A stretch of 64,000 bases of DNA from Myceligenerans salitolerans (lineage in GTDB: Bacteria > Actinomycetota > Actinomycetes > Actinomycetales > Cellulomonadaceae). Below, one piece after another: positions 25,400 to 33,642 of this stretch. The translations under genes were made by a program, and so were the position numbers. Position 1 is the stretch's first letter. Each line of letters opens with the position of its first letter. The notes beneath the pieces are model-generated. The model did no database searches and had not been told where the DNA came from. It saw only the letters and a program-made list of their open reading frames with translations. Location of the stretch: the NCBI RefSeq assembly GCF_017349295.1, contig NZ_JAFMPK010000044.1, positions 109,672 to 173,671 of the forward strand. Reading direction: 5' to 3'.

Positions 25400-26866
25400 T
25401 CAGACGTCGTCGGGGAGGCAGGCCGCGACATCGGCGAGATAACCCGCCGCGGCGGTCGCCAGGAGCCCGGCCAGTCCGGAGCCTTCCGGCACCGGCCGCG
25501 GGTCGTCGACGACCACCCACAGCCCGTCCACGACGTCGTACTGCGCCCGAGGACCGTCGGCGACCAGGGCGCGCACCGCAGCGACGAGCCGCTCCACCTC
25601 TTCCCCGGCCGTGCCCACACCGACCGAGGCCCGCACGGCCCCCGCGTCGAACCCGAGACGGCCGAGCAGTGGGTGCGCGCAGAAGCGCCCGTCCCGGACA
25701 CCGATGCCGTGCTCGGCCGACAGGTAGGCGGCGACGAGACCCGGGTCGTAGCCCGCGACGGTGAAGGTCACCACGCCCACCGGGTCGACGGCGTCGTCCC
25801 ACACGCGCACGACCGACACGCGGTCGATCGCCTCGAGGCCGCTCACCAGACGGCGGCGCAGTTCTCCCTCGTGCTCCCGGACCGCGGCCGGGTCGAGTGC
25901 CGCGAGGGCCTCGCACGCCGCCGCGAGAGCGACCGCGCCGATGACGTTCGGGGAACCGGCCTCGTGCCGGGCAGGTCCGTCGTGCCAGTCCGTGCCACCG
26001 GTGCGCACGCGGCGGACGGCGCCGCCGCCGGCCAGGTAGGGCGTGCCCGCGTCCAGCCAGTCACGGCGGCCGACCAGCGCGCCCGCACCGTAGGGGGCAT
26101 AGGTCTTGTGGCCGGAGAAGGCGAGGTAGTCGACGCCGGTGTCGGCGAGCGAGAACCGGCGGTGCGGCACGAGCTGGGCGCCGTCGAGCACGATGCGGGC
26201 GCCGTGCTCGTGAGCGGCCTCGACCAGGTCGGTGAGCGGAAGCGACTCGCCGGTCACGTTCGACGCACCGGTGACGGCCAGCAGAGCGTACGGCCGGCCG
26301 GCAGACGCGCCGTCGGCGAGCTCGTCACGCACCTGCACGAGGGTCTCGGCCACGGTCGCGCCGCCGGTGAGCACGGTGGCGTCGGTGACCCGCTGCCACG
26401 GCAGGAGGTTCGCGTGATGCTCGACGTCGAGCACGAGGACACGCCCCGGTGCGCCGGTGACCGGATCGGCGGGGACACAGCCGGCCAGCAGGTTGATCGA
26501 GTCGGTGGTGTTGCGCGTGACAAGGGTGAGGTCGTCCGCACGAGCACCGACGAACTCCCCGATCGCACGCCGGGACGCCTCGTACAGTGCGGTCGAGACC
26601 TGGGAGAGGTAACCGGCTCCCCGGTGCACGCTCGCGTACAGCGGCAGCGTCTCGGCCACCCGTTCCGCGACGGAGGCGAGCGCGGGGGCGGACGCCGCGA
26701 CGTCCAGGTTGGAGTAGGTGACCTGACGCCCGTCGACGAGGGGAACGAGGGTGTCATGCCCCACGACGGGGAGAAGCGGTGCGATACGGCCGACCGTGGC
26801 GGGCGCGGGGTCGGGAGCGCCGCCGCCCGTACCGGCCGTGGTCGTGGTGTCGGTGGTTGCCGTCAT
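25400..26866 (-). CDS. Class V aminotransferase / cysteine-desulfurase-like PLP enzyme under a SAM riboswitch
   Basis: A 488-residue PLP enzyme. The fold-type I core shows YSNLDVAASAPALASV, LVTRNTTDSINLLAGC, LDVEHHANLLPWQR, IVLDGAQLVPHRRF and the Schiff-base lysine in YLAFSGHKTYAPYGAG (Lys254). RFCAHPLLGRLGFD supplies a cysteine near the C-terminal active-site loop, as in selenocysteine lyases and some desulfurases. A GT-rich lead and an extra 60-residue C-terminus make it longer than SufS/CsdA (about 410). The upstream leader matches a SAM-IV aptamer, so its product or sulfur source is probably tied to methionine/SAM. The exact substrate is unknown. GGAGGG precedes the ATG. Confidence 0.85.
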   Translation of the reverse strand: MTATTDTTTTAGTGGGAPDPAPATVGRIAPLLPVVGHDTLVPLVDGRQVTYSNLDVAASAPALASVAERVAETLPLYASVHRGAGYLSQVSTALYEASRRAIGEFVGARADDLTLVTRNTTDSINLLAGCVPADPVTGAPGRVLVLDVEHHANLLPWQRVTDATVLTGGATVAETLVQVRDELADGASAGRPYALLAVTGASNVTGESLPLTDLVEAAHEHGARIVLDGAQLVPHRRFSLADTGVDYLAFSGHKTYAPYGAGALVGRRDWLDAGTPYLAGGGAVRRVRTGGTDWHDGPARHEAGSPNVIGAVALAAACEALAALDPAAVREHEGELRRRLVSGLEAIDRVSVVRVWDDAVDPVGVVTFTVAGYDPGLVAAYLSAEHGIGVRDGRFCAHPLLGRLGFDAGAVRASVGVGTAGEEVERLVAAVRALVADGPRAQYDVVDGLWVVVDDPRPVPEGSGLAGLLATAAAGYLADVAACLPDDV

Positions 26867-26887
26867 GGCGCCCTCCAGCGGATCCTG

Positions 26888-27015
26888 GGGGAGTGGTCCC
26901 CGCGCTTGCCACGAGCGGTCTCGAACGCGGCCAGGTCGTCACCCGGGGCACCCCACCGCGAGAGGAGGGTTGCCGGCCAGCAAGCCGGGGCTTGTCGCTG
27001 GCGCTCATGACCTGG
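26888..27015 (-). ncRNA. SAM-IV-type riboswitch upstream of the class V aminotransferase
   Basis: On the minus strand the leader runs GGTCATGAGCGCCAGCGAC, then CCCCGGCTTGCTGGCCGGCA, ACCCTCC, GCGGTGGGGTGCCCCGGGTG and GGCAAGCGCGGG, the conserved segments of the actinobacterial SAM-IV aptamer as I recall it. A 7-bp P1 closes it (27009-27015 with 26931-26937, CCAGGTC/GACCTGG). Just downstream a short CCAG/CTGG hairpin can cover the GGAGGG ribosome binding site, suggesting control of translation. Confidence 0.85.
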
Positions 27016-27104
27016 CGTCATCCTGCGATCCCCGGACGGTCACGTCAACGAGCGTCCATATTCTGGTCTCACTGTGTGATCCGCTCCTCCGCGTGACGTA
27101 CGAT

Positions 27105-27214
27105 CGCGTCGACCATCCCGAGCGGGCGAGTGACGTGGCACGTCGACCCCGCAGCAACCCGCGGGCCCGCGCTGTCGCGCGAGGCTTCGGACCAGGGTGC
27201 TAACGCCACGACCG
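27105..27214 (+). ncRNA. SAM-I (S-box)-like riboswitch upstream of rhodanese-metZ
   Basis: The plus-strand leader contains GGCGAGTGACGTGGCACGTC, then GACCCCGCAGCAACCC and, after a variable stem, AGGGTGCTAACGCC. These align with the S-box words GGAGGGACUGGCCC, GAUGAAACCCGGCAACC and GGUGCUAAUUCC. The ribosome binding site GGGAGGAG follows immediately. CTCCTCC at 27084-27090 is a perfect complement to GGAGGAG at 27218-27224 and could act as an anti-Shine-Dalgarno. Ligand class is inferred from sequence words and the methionine gene downstream. Confidence 0.72.
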
Positions 27215-27228
27215 ATGGGAGGAGTGCC

Positions 27229-27708
27229 ATGAGCAACCCCGAACCCGACGCCACCGCCGAGCCCGCCCACCGTGTGGAAGCCCGGCCCGCCGCCGGCTAC
27301 GCCGGGGACATCACCCCGCAGCAGGCGTGGGATCTCCTGGACGGCGACCCGGACGCCACCTTGGTGGACGTCCGCACCGAGGGTGAGTGGCGCACGATCG
27401 GCGTTCCCGACGTCCGCTCACTCGGCAAGCAGGTCGTGTTCGCCGAGTGGGTGCACGCCGACGGCCGGCCCAATCCGGCGTTCCTGGAGGAACTCAAGAC
27501 CGGCGTCGGCGCGACCGACGGCCCCGTCGTGTTCCTCTGCCGGTCGGGTCAGCGGTCGATCGGCGCGGCCCGGCTGGCCACCAGCGCGGGGATCGCGCCG
27601 TCGTACAACGTCGTCGAGGGCTTCGAGGGCCCGGCGGGACCTGACGGCGTGCGGAACCACAGCGGCTGGAAGGTCCGTGACCTCCCGTGGACCGAGGCCG
27701 GCGCATGA
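27229..27708 (+). CDS. Rhodanese-like sulfurtransferase paired with MetZ
   Basis: A 159-residue single-domain rhodanese from the ATG at 27229 (GGGAGGAG upstream; the frame extends to 27130 inside the riboswitch and is rejected there). Motifs are ITPQQAWDLLDGDPDATLVDVRTEGEWRTIG and the active-site loop VVFLCRSGQRSIGAARL with Cys104 carrying the persulfide. A C-terminal NVVEGFEGPAGPDGVRNHSG segment is typical of the rhodanese that accompanies O-succinylhomoserine sulfhydrylase. Its stop overlaps the metZ start as ATGA, so the two are co-translated. It probably handles or delivers sulfide for homocysteine synthesis. Confidence 0.9.
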   Translation: MSNPEPDATAEPAHRVEARPAAGYAGDITPQQAWDLLDGDPDATLVDVRTEGEWRTIGVPDVRSLGKQVVFAEWVHADGRPNPAFLEELKTGVGATDGPVVFLCRSGQRSIGAARLATSAGIAPSYNVVEGFEGPAGPDGVRNHSGWKVRDLPWTEAGA

Positions 27709-28967
27709 CGACGACCGGCGCGTTCCCGCCCGGCAGCGTGCCCGGTGGTTCCGGGCGACGGCCTCTGCCGGCCGGCGTCCGCCCCCGCACCCTCGCCGTC
27801 CGGGCCGGCCACGCGCGGACCGAGTTCCAGGAGACCGGCGAGGCCGTCTTCCTGACCCAGGGGTACGTGTACGACTCCGCGGCCGACGCGGAGGCGGCGT
27901 TCTCCGGTGACCTGGACCGGTTCGTGTACTCCCGGTACGGGAACCCGACGGTCCACACGTTCGAGGAGCGCCTGCGTGTCCTGGAGGGCGCGCAGGCCTG
28001 CTACGCGACCGCGACCGGGATGTCGGCCGTGTTCACGGCGCTGGCGGCACTGGTGCGGTCCGGGTCCCGGATCGTCGCGGCCCGGGCCCTGTTCGGGTCG
28101 AGCGTGGTCGTCTTCGACGAGATCCTCGCGAAGTGGGGTGTGCGCACCGACTACGTGGACGGGCACGTTCCCTCCCAGTGGGAGGAGGCCCTGGCGGAGC
28201 CGGCGGACGTCGTGTTCTTCGAGACGCCGTCGAACCCGATGCAGGACATCGTCGACGTACGGGCCGTGGTGGAGCTGGCACACCGGGCGGGTGCGACGGT
28301 CGTGCTCGACAACGTGTTCGCGACGCCTCTGTTGCAGCGGCCGCTCGAGCTCGGCGCCGACGTCGTGGTCTACTCCGCGACCAAGCACCTCGACGGGCAG
28401 GGGCGCGTGCTCGGCGGGGCGATCCTCGGGACCGAGGAGTTCGTCACCGGGCCGGTGCAGACGCTGATCCGCAACACCGGGCCGTCGCTGTCGCCGTTCA
28501 ACGCGTGGACCCTGCTCAAGGGGCTGGAGACGCTGCCGGTACGGGTCGCGGCGCAGACGGCGGCGGCACTGGACGTCGCGCGGGCGCTCGAGGGGTTCGA
28601 CGGTGTCACCGGGGTGCGGTACCCGTTCCTCGACTCGCACCCGCAGGCGGAGCTGGCACGGTCGCAGATGTCGGGCGGTGGGACCGTGGTGACGTTCGAC
28701 CTGGACGTCCCGCCCGGGGCGGATGCCGACGGCGCCAAGAAACGGACGTTCGCGTTCCTGGACGCGCTGCGGATCATCGACATCTCGAACAACCTGGGCG
28801 ACGCGAAGTCGCTGGTCACTCACCCCGCCACGACGACCCACCGGAAGCTGGGCGCCGAAGGCCGAGCCAAGGTGGGTATCAGCGAGACCACGGTGCGGCT
28901 GTCCGTGGGGCTCGAGGACGTCCAGGACATCGTGGAGGACGTCGAGCAGGCACTGGCCACGTCGTAG
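27705..28967 (+). CDS. metZ: O-succinylhomoserine sulfhydrylase (MetZ)
   Basis: A 420-residue Cys/Met-metabolism PLP enzyme that makes homocysteine from an O-acylhomoserine and sulfide. Marks are TQGYVYDSAADAEAAF, SRYGNPTVHTFEERL, ATGMSAVFTAL, FFETPSNPMQDIVD, VLDNVFATPLLQRPLELGAD and the PLP lysine in YSATKHLDGQGRVLGG (Lys227). The C-terminal SLVTHPATTTHRKLG and ETTVRLSVGLED are standard. The DNVFATP and GQGRVLGG wording fits the MetZ branch better than cystathionine gamma-synthase. It overlaps the rhodanese stop by 4 bases, is under the S-box-like leader, and is followed by a strong terminator. Confidence 0.92.
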   Translation: MTTTGAFPPGSVPGGSGRRPLPAGVRPRTLAVRAGHARTEFQETGEAVFLTQGYVYDSAADAEAAFSGDLDRFVYSRYGNPTVHTFEERLRVLEGAQACYATATGMSAVFTALAALVRSGSRIVAARALFGSSVVVFDEILAKWGVRTDYVDGHVPSQWEEALAEPADVVFFETPSNPMQDIVDVRAVVELAHRAGATVVLDNVFATPLLQRPLELGADVVVYSATKHLDGQGRVLGGAILGTEEFVTGPVQTLIRNTGPSLSPFNAWTLLKGLETLPVRVAAQTAAALDVARALEGFDGVTGVRYPFLDSHPQAELARSQMSGGGTVVTFDLDVPPGADADGAKKRTFAFLDALRIIDISNNLGDAKSLVTHPATTTHRKLGAEGRAKVGISETTVRLSVGLEDVQDIVEDVEQALATS

Positions 28968-28980
28968 GCGAAGGCTCCGC

Positions 28981-29015
28981 GCCGGTGTCCTGACCACGGT
29001 CGGGACACCGGCCTT
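28981..29015 (+). terminator. Terminator of the rhodanese-metZ operon
   Basis: A perfect 10-bp stem GCCGGTGTCC / GGACACCGGC (28981-28990, 29003-29012) with a 12-base loop, followed by CTTTG. It lies 13 bases after the metZ stop. Confidence 0.75.
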
Positions 29016-29113
29016 TGTGATCCAGGCCATAGTTCGGCGCAGCCCAAATACTTTCGTTGTTCCCCTTCGGTAACTCGGTTTACGTTCGGAGAGCAAGTTC
29101 CGATCTGTCGTAG

Positions 29114-32100
29114 ATGACCGCTTTCCGGAACAACGAAGGGATCTCACCCTTGCGCACCCGATCAGTCACCGTAGCGGCCGTCGCCGCCGCGCTCCTCGCG
29201 AGCGGATGCATGCTCCCAGGCGCGGCCGCGCAGCCAGGCAGTCCATCCGGCGGCGCTGCCGTCGACATCACCACCGGCCCGGCCGAGACCGTCACGGTCC
29301 CGCTCCTGACGGGTGATCGCGTGACCGTCACGACGGCCCCGGACGGAAGCCGCACGGCCGCCGTCCTCCGCGCCGAGGGACGCGAGGACGTCCCGTACCT
29401 CCGGCGCGGCCACGGCGAGCACCTGTACGTCATCCCGGCCGACGTCGCCGGGCTCGTCGGCGAGACGCTCGACGAGCGGTTGTTCGACGTCGCCGCGCTG
29501 GCCGACGCCGGGTTCGGCGGGCGTCCGACCCTGCCGGTCATCGTGCAGCAGACCGGGCGGCCGAGCGACGTCTCGACCCTTGCGACCCGTAGCGACTGGA
29601 AGCCGGCCGGCATCACGCCGGAGCGCATCCTGGAGTCCGTCCGCGCCGTGTCCGACGACGTCGGTGCCGCGGCGGGCGCGAAACTGATCGACGCCCTGCG
29701 CGCACAGGCCGGCGACGCCACGACGCGCGCCGCGGAGGAAGCACCCGCGATCGAGCGCGTCTGGCTCGACGCGCCGGTGCAGGCGCTCGACGCCGACTCG
29801 GCACCGCAGATCGGCGCACCCCAGGCGTGGGAGGCGGGATTCACCGGCGAGGGAGTCACGGTCGCCGTCCTGGACACGGGCATCGACGCGACCCACCCCG
29901 ACCTGGACGAGGTCGTGGTGGCACAGGAGGACTTCTCCGACACGGGGTCCACCGTCGACAGGCAGGGGCACGGCAGCCACGTCGCCTCCATCGTGGCCGG
30001 GTCCGGCGACGCGTCGGGAGGCGTGAACTCCGGCATGGCCCCCGATGCCGGCATCATGGTCGGCAAGGTGCTGGACGACGACGGGTACGGTGACGAGTCG
30101 TCGATCATCGACGGCATGGAGTGGGCCGCCTCGCAGGGCGCGGACATCATCAACATGTCCCTCGGCGCGTCCGTGTACACCGACGGCACGGACCCCATGG
30201 CGCTCGCCGTCGACCAGCTGACCGCCCAGCACGACGCACTGTTCGTGATCGCGGCCGGCAACGACGGCATGGACGAGTCGATCGGGACGCCCGGGTCGGC
30301 GTCGTCGGCCCTCACGGTGGGCGCGGTCGACGACGACGACCAGGTGACCGGCTTCTCGAGCCGCGGGCCGCGGACCGACGGCGCGATCAAGCCCGACATC
30401 GTCGCGCCCGGCGAGGAGATCGTCGCGGCGCGTGCGGCGGGGACACGGCTCGGCAGCCCCGTCGGGGAGCACTACGTGGCTCTGAGCGGAACCTCGATGG
30501 CGGCGCCGCACGTCGCGGGCGCGGCGGCGGTCGTGCTGGAGGCTCGGCCCGACCTGACCGCCCCTGAGCTGAAGGCCGCGCTGATGGGGTCGGCGGACCC
30601 GACCGGCGCGTCCGTGTTCGAGGAGGGTGCGGGGCGGGTCTTCGTGCCCACCGCGATCGAGCAGCCGATCCTGGCCGACCCGGCGTCGGTCTCGCTCGGC
30701 ACCTTCAAGTACCCGCACGACGGCACGGCGACGGGCACGGTCACGTACCGGAACACCGGCGACCAGGACGTCGTCCTCGACGTGGAGCTCGCCCTGACCG
30801 GCCCGGACGGCGAGGCCGCCGAAGGCGCGTCCGTCTCCGACGACCGGGTGACGGTTCCAGCGAACGGCACGACCGAGATCACCGTGACGGTGGACCGCGT
30901 GCCCGGGGCCATCGGCCGGTACTCCGGCGCCGTCACGGCGACAGGCCCGGACGGCGCGACGGTGCGGACCCCCGTGGGTTGGGAAAAGGAGCCCGAGCTG
31001 TTCGACCTGGAGGTGGAGTTCGTCGGACGGGACGGGCAACCCTTCAGCGACGGCATCACCGACCTCGCCGTCATGAACGTCGACGACGCCGAGCAGTTCC
31101 TGTCCTTCGACCTCGCCGAGGGCGCGACGCACACCCTGCGCGTCCCCGCGGGCCACTACTCGGTCGCGGCAAGCATGTTGAACACCGAGTTCACCCAGCT
31201 CACCGACGCGATCGAGCCCGAGATCACCGTCACCGCCCACACGACCGTGACGCTTGACGCGCGGGAGGCTGTGCCGGTGTCGATCGCCACGCCGCGCAAG
31301 GGAACGGTGAGGGATCTCGGCATGGACGAGCAGCGGATCGACGCGAACGGCATCAGCTTGTCGACGGGGGTCGCCGTCGGCGACGTCGATGCCTTCCTCA
31401 CGCCGACCGAGCCCGTGTCGATCGGCGAGTTCGACCACGTCACCTCGGCACACCTGGACCGGCCGGCCTCGAGTCGGACGGCCCGGCCGTACTCCTACGA
31501 CCTGGTGTTCCAGCAGTCCCCGGTGACGACGGGGACGTTCACCGCACGCCGCGAGGACCTGGCGGCCGTGAGGACGACGTACGCGGAGCCGGCACGGGGC
31601 GTCGTGATCTCGGCGGGCCGTGGCGCCGTGCCGGAAGGCCGCAGCTTCGCCTTCACGGTGCTGTCCCCCGTGGACCTGGGTACCCGGACCGAGTACGTGA
31701 GCGCGCGGAACGTGACCTGGCTCCATGCGACGTCCTACGACACCCCCGACTGGGAGGAGATACTGGGCGGCTACGACTCGCCGCTGACCGCGTACGAGCC
31801 CGGTTCGACCGTCGACGAGACGATCGGCGGGGCGCCGCGCACTCCGCAGGGCGCTGCGGCGCAGCTGGGAGACCTGCTCGGGATCTTCCCGAGCGGCTGG
31901 TCCGACTCTGCCGGAAACACGTACCTGGGCTGGGGCGAGGACGACGAGCGCCTCACCGTGTGGCAGGACGGCGAGGTGGTCGTGGACGACGCCCCCGGAT
32001 GGGCCGAGCTGACGATGCCGCCCGGCGGCGCGGAGTACCGGGTCACCTACCGTGGGGTCCCGGCGTCCGAACGGTGGTTCACCGCGAAGCGCGCCACGGG

Positions 32101-32449
32101 TGAGTGGACGTTCCACGCCGAGCCGGTCGGGGAGGACGACATCGTGTCGAGGGAACTGCCCGATGTCCGGTACGACGTCGCGCGGATCGATCTGCGAGGC
32201 GCGGCACCGCGGCGCACCGAGGTCGGGGTCGAGGTCACCGGCACCGAGGGTGACGCCGAGGTGCGCCTGTGGTGGTCCGCGAACGACGGCGGGGACTGGA
32301 AGGAGTCCAGGATCAGGAACGGCGTGGCCGTGGTGAAGGCCCCGAAGGGCACCTCGGAGGTGTCGCTCCGCGCCGAGGTGACCGACGCGGCGGGGAACAC
32401 CCTGAGGGAGACGGTGGAGCGGGCGTACACGGTGAAACAGCGGCGATGA
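29114..32449 (+). CDS. Secreted subtilisin-like (S8) serine protease
   Basis: A large exported S8 protease (1111 residues from the ATG at 29114). The TTG at 29150, spaced 9 bases after GAAGGG, may be the true start. The leader RTRSVTVAAVAAALLASGC has a possible lipobox (ASGC) or a Sec site at GAAAQPG. The triad is clear: Asp254 in VAVLDTGIDATHPDL, His286 in GHGSHVASIVAG and Ser461 in LSGTSMAAPHVAGAA. The N-terminal 220 residues form a propeptide-like region. Beyond residue 530 lie beta-rich domains (Fn3/invasin-like) with no recognised name. It is transcribed alone after the metZ terminator and followed by its own hairpin. Confidence 0.92.
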   Translation: MTAFRNNEGISPLRTRSVTVAAVAAALLASGCMLPGAAAQPGSPSGGAAVDITTGPAETVTVPLLTGDRVTVTTAPDGSRTAAVLRAEGREDVPYLRRGHGEHLYVIPADVAGLVGETLDERLFDVAALADAGFGGRPTLPVIVQQTGRPSDVSTLATRSDWKPAGITPERILESVRAVSDDVGAAAGAKLIDALRAQAGDATTRAAEEAPAIERVWLDAPVQALDADSAPQIGAPQAWEAGFTGEGVTVAVLDTGIDATHPDLDEVVVAQEDFSDTGSTVDRQGHGSHVASIVAGSGDASGGVNSGMAPDAGIMVGKVLDDDGYGDESSIIDGMEWAASQGADIINMSLGASVYTDGTDPMALAVDQLTAQHDALFVIAAGNDGMDESIGTPGSASSALTVGAVDDDDQVTGFSSRGPRTDGAIKPDIVAPGEEIVAARAAGTRLGSPVGEHYVALSGTSMAAPHVAGAAAVVLEARPDLTAPELKAALMGSADPTGASVFEEGAGRVFVPTAIEQPILADPASVSLGTFKYPHDGTATGTVTYRNTGDQDVVLDVELALTGPDGEAAEGASVSDDRVTVPANGTTEITVTVDRVPGAIGRYSGAVTATGPDGATVRTPVGWEKEPELFDLEVEFVGRDGQPFSDGITDLAVMNVDDAEQFLSFDLAEGATHTLRVPAGHYSVAASMLNTEFTQLTDAIEPEITVTAHTTVTLDAREAVPVSIATPRKGTVRDLGMDEQRIDANGISLSTGVAVGDVDAFLTPTEPVSIGEFDHVTSAHLDRPASSRTARPYSYDLVFQQSPVTTGTFTARREDLAAVRTTYAEPARGVVISAGRGAVPEGRSFAFTVLSPVDLGTRTEYVSARNVTWLHATSYDTPDWEEILGGYDSPLTAYEPGSTVDETIGGAPRTPQGAAAQLGDLLGIFPSGWSDSAGNTYLGWGEDDERLTVWQDGEVVVDDAPGWAELTMPPGGAEYRVTYRGVPASERWFTAKRATGEWTFHAEPVGEDDIVSRELPDVRYDVARIDLRGAAPRRTEVGVEVTGTEGDAEVRLWWSANDGGDWKESRIRNGVAVVKAPKGTSEVSLRAEVTDAAGNTLRETVERAYTVKQRR

Positions 32450-32515
32450 GGTGAGGGGGCGCGCGGATGGTCGGCGTCGACCTCCGAGCGCCGTGGTGCG
32501 ATCCGCGCCCGATGC

Positions 32516-32548
32516 GAACGCCGAGGCGGTGAACCCGCCTCGGCGTTC
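32516..32548 (+). terminator. Terminator of the subtilase gene
   Basis: A perfect 14-bp stem (32516-32529 with 32535-32548) and a 5-base TGAAC loop, about 65 bases past the stop. Confidence 0.7.
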
Positions 32549-32650
32549 CGCTCCCCCGACGCCGCTCGTCGGCGGACGCGCCTGGCGGGCGCCGCTTGCC
32601 GGCGCGATGAGGTTCGCCGCCGGGACTCCGTCCAGTGCCAGGCCTTGGTT

Positions 32651-32709
32651 CGGTGGCGAGCCTCGGTCCGGTGGCGGGCCTACGTCCGGTGGTGAGCCCA
32701 CGTCCGGTG
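32651..32709. repeat. 18-base tandem repeat, 3.3 copies
   Basis: Three imperfect units, CGGTGGCGAGCCTCGGTC, CGGTGGCGGGCCTACGTC and CGGTGGTGAGCCCACGTC, then a partial CGGTG. It lies just upstream of the MBL gene's GTG, so copy number could alter its leader or promoter. Confidence 0.8.
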
Positions 32710-32740
32710 CCTTGGCGCCGGGAGCGCGTAGCGTGGGGGC

Positions 32741-33622
32741 GTGAGAATCGTGACGCCGTTCGTGTCGATGCTGCGGGCAGACAATCCCGGGCCGATGACG
32801 CTCGACGGGACCCGGTCCTACGTGCTGCGGGCGCCCGGCGCCGTGGGGTGCGTGGTGGTGGATCCGGGGCCGGAGCTCGACGAGCACCTCGATGCGCTGG
32901 CCGGCGCGGGGTCTGTCGAACTGGTGCTGATCACGCACCGGCATCCGGACCATACCGCCGGGTCGGCCGGGTTGCGGCGACGGACCGGGGCGCCCGTGCG
33001 GGCACTCGACCCGGAGTTCTGCCTCGGCGGAGAGCCGCTGCGCGGTGGCGAGGTGCTCGATGCGGCCGGCCTGCGGATCGAGGTGCTGGCGACGCCCGGG
33101 CACACGCGGGATTCCGTGTCGTTCGTCGTCAGCGGGCCGGGAGCGGGCGTCGGCGACGGTCTCGCTCCCCGGGCCGGGAGCCCGGGGAGCGGGGCGGCGG
33201 CGGGCACGGGCGGCGGGGCGGCGTCGTCGGGCACGGAGACCGTCGTGCTGACCGGGGACACCGTCCTCGGTCAGGGCACCACCGTGATCGCCGAGCCGGA
33301 CGGCTCACTGCACGACTACTTCGCGAGCCTCGACACCCTCGAGTCCGCGGGCGCCGACACCCTCGGCCTCCCCGCGCACGGCGAGCCCATCGGTGACCTG
33401 GCGGCGGCCGTGCGCCTGTACCGCGCGCACCGGATCGAGCGGCTGGAACAGGTGCGGCGCGCGCTGGACCGGCTCGGCGTGCCCGACGACGGCCGGGACG
33501 CCGAGATCTCGGAGCTCGCCGACGCGGTGGTGGGGATCGTGTACGACGACGTCGACCCGAGCGTTCTGGGCGCGGCCCGGCAGAGCGTCACGGCGCAGCT
33601 GAGCTACCTGCGCGGGGAGTAG
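32741..33622 (+). CDS. MBL-fold metallo-hydrolase (LACTB2-like)
   Basis: A 293-residue metallo-beta-lactamase-fold hydrolase from the GTG at 32741. The metal motif THRHPDHTAG (HxHxDH) is followed by LATPGHTRDSVSFVV, the Asp ligand in VVLTGDTVLG and the last His in LGLPAHGEPI. The C-terminal helical block LERLEQVRRALDRLGVPDD with a short winged-helix-like end resembles LACTB2 and related RNA or thioester hydrolases. A Gly/Ala/Ser-rich insertion around residues 138-165 is unusual and probably a disordered loop. Neighbours give no substrate clue. It converges on the deazaflavin-type gene. Confidence 0.87.
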   Translation: MRIVTPFVSMLRADNPGPMTLDGTRSYVLRAPGAVGCVVVDPGPELDEHLDALAGAGSVELVLITHRHPDHTAGSAGLRRRTGAPVRALDPEFCLGGEPLRGGEVLDAAGLRIEVLATPGHTRDSVSFVVSGPGAGVGDGLAPRAGSPGSGAAAGTGGGAASSGTETVVLTGDTVLGQGTTVIAEPDGSLHDYFASLDTLESAGADTLGLPAHGEPIGDLAAAVRLYRAHRIERLEQVRRALDRLGVPDDGRDAEISELADAVVGIVYDDVDPSVLGAARQSVTAQLSYLRGE

Positions 33623-33642
33623 GGCGGGCGGCACGGGCCGGA

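Larger units (their letters stand above)
32450..32740. other. Intergenic region with terminator and tandem repeat
   Basis: 291 bases between the subtilase and the MBL gene. They hold a terminator hairpin (32516-32548), a Gly/Arg-type GC-rich stretch, and an 18-base tandem repeat (32651-32709). No coding sequence is supported, although frames are open. Confidence 0.6.

Noticed and set aside
27130..27228. N-terminal extension of the rhodanese
   Set aside because: The frame is open but lies within the riboswitch aptamer; the ribosome binding site supports the ATG at 27229.
32651..32709. Possible CRISPR repeat
   Set aside because: Contiguous tandem units without spacers.
29162..33103. 1313-codon minus-strand frame
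   Set aside because: Antisense to the subtilase and MBL genes, which have full catalytic motifs.
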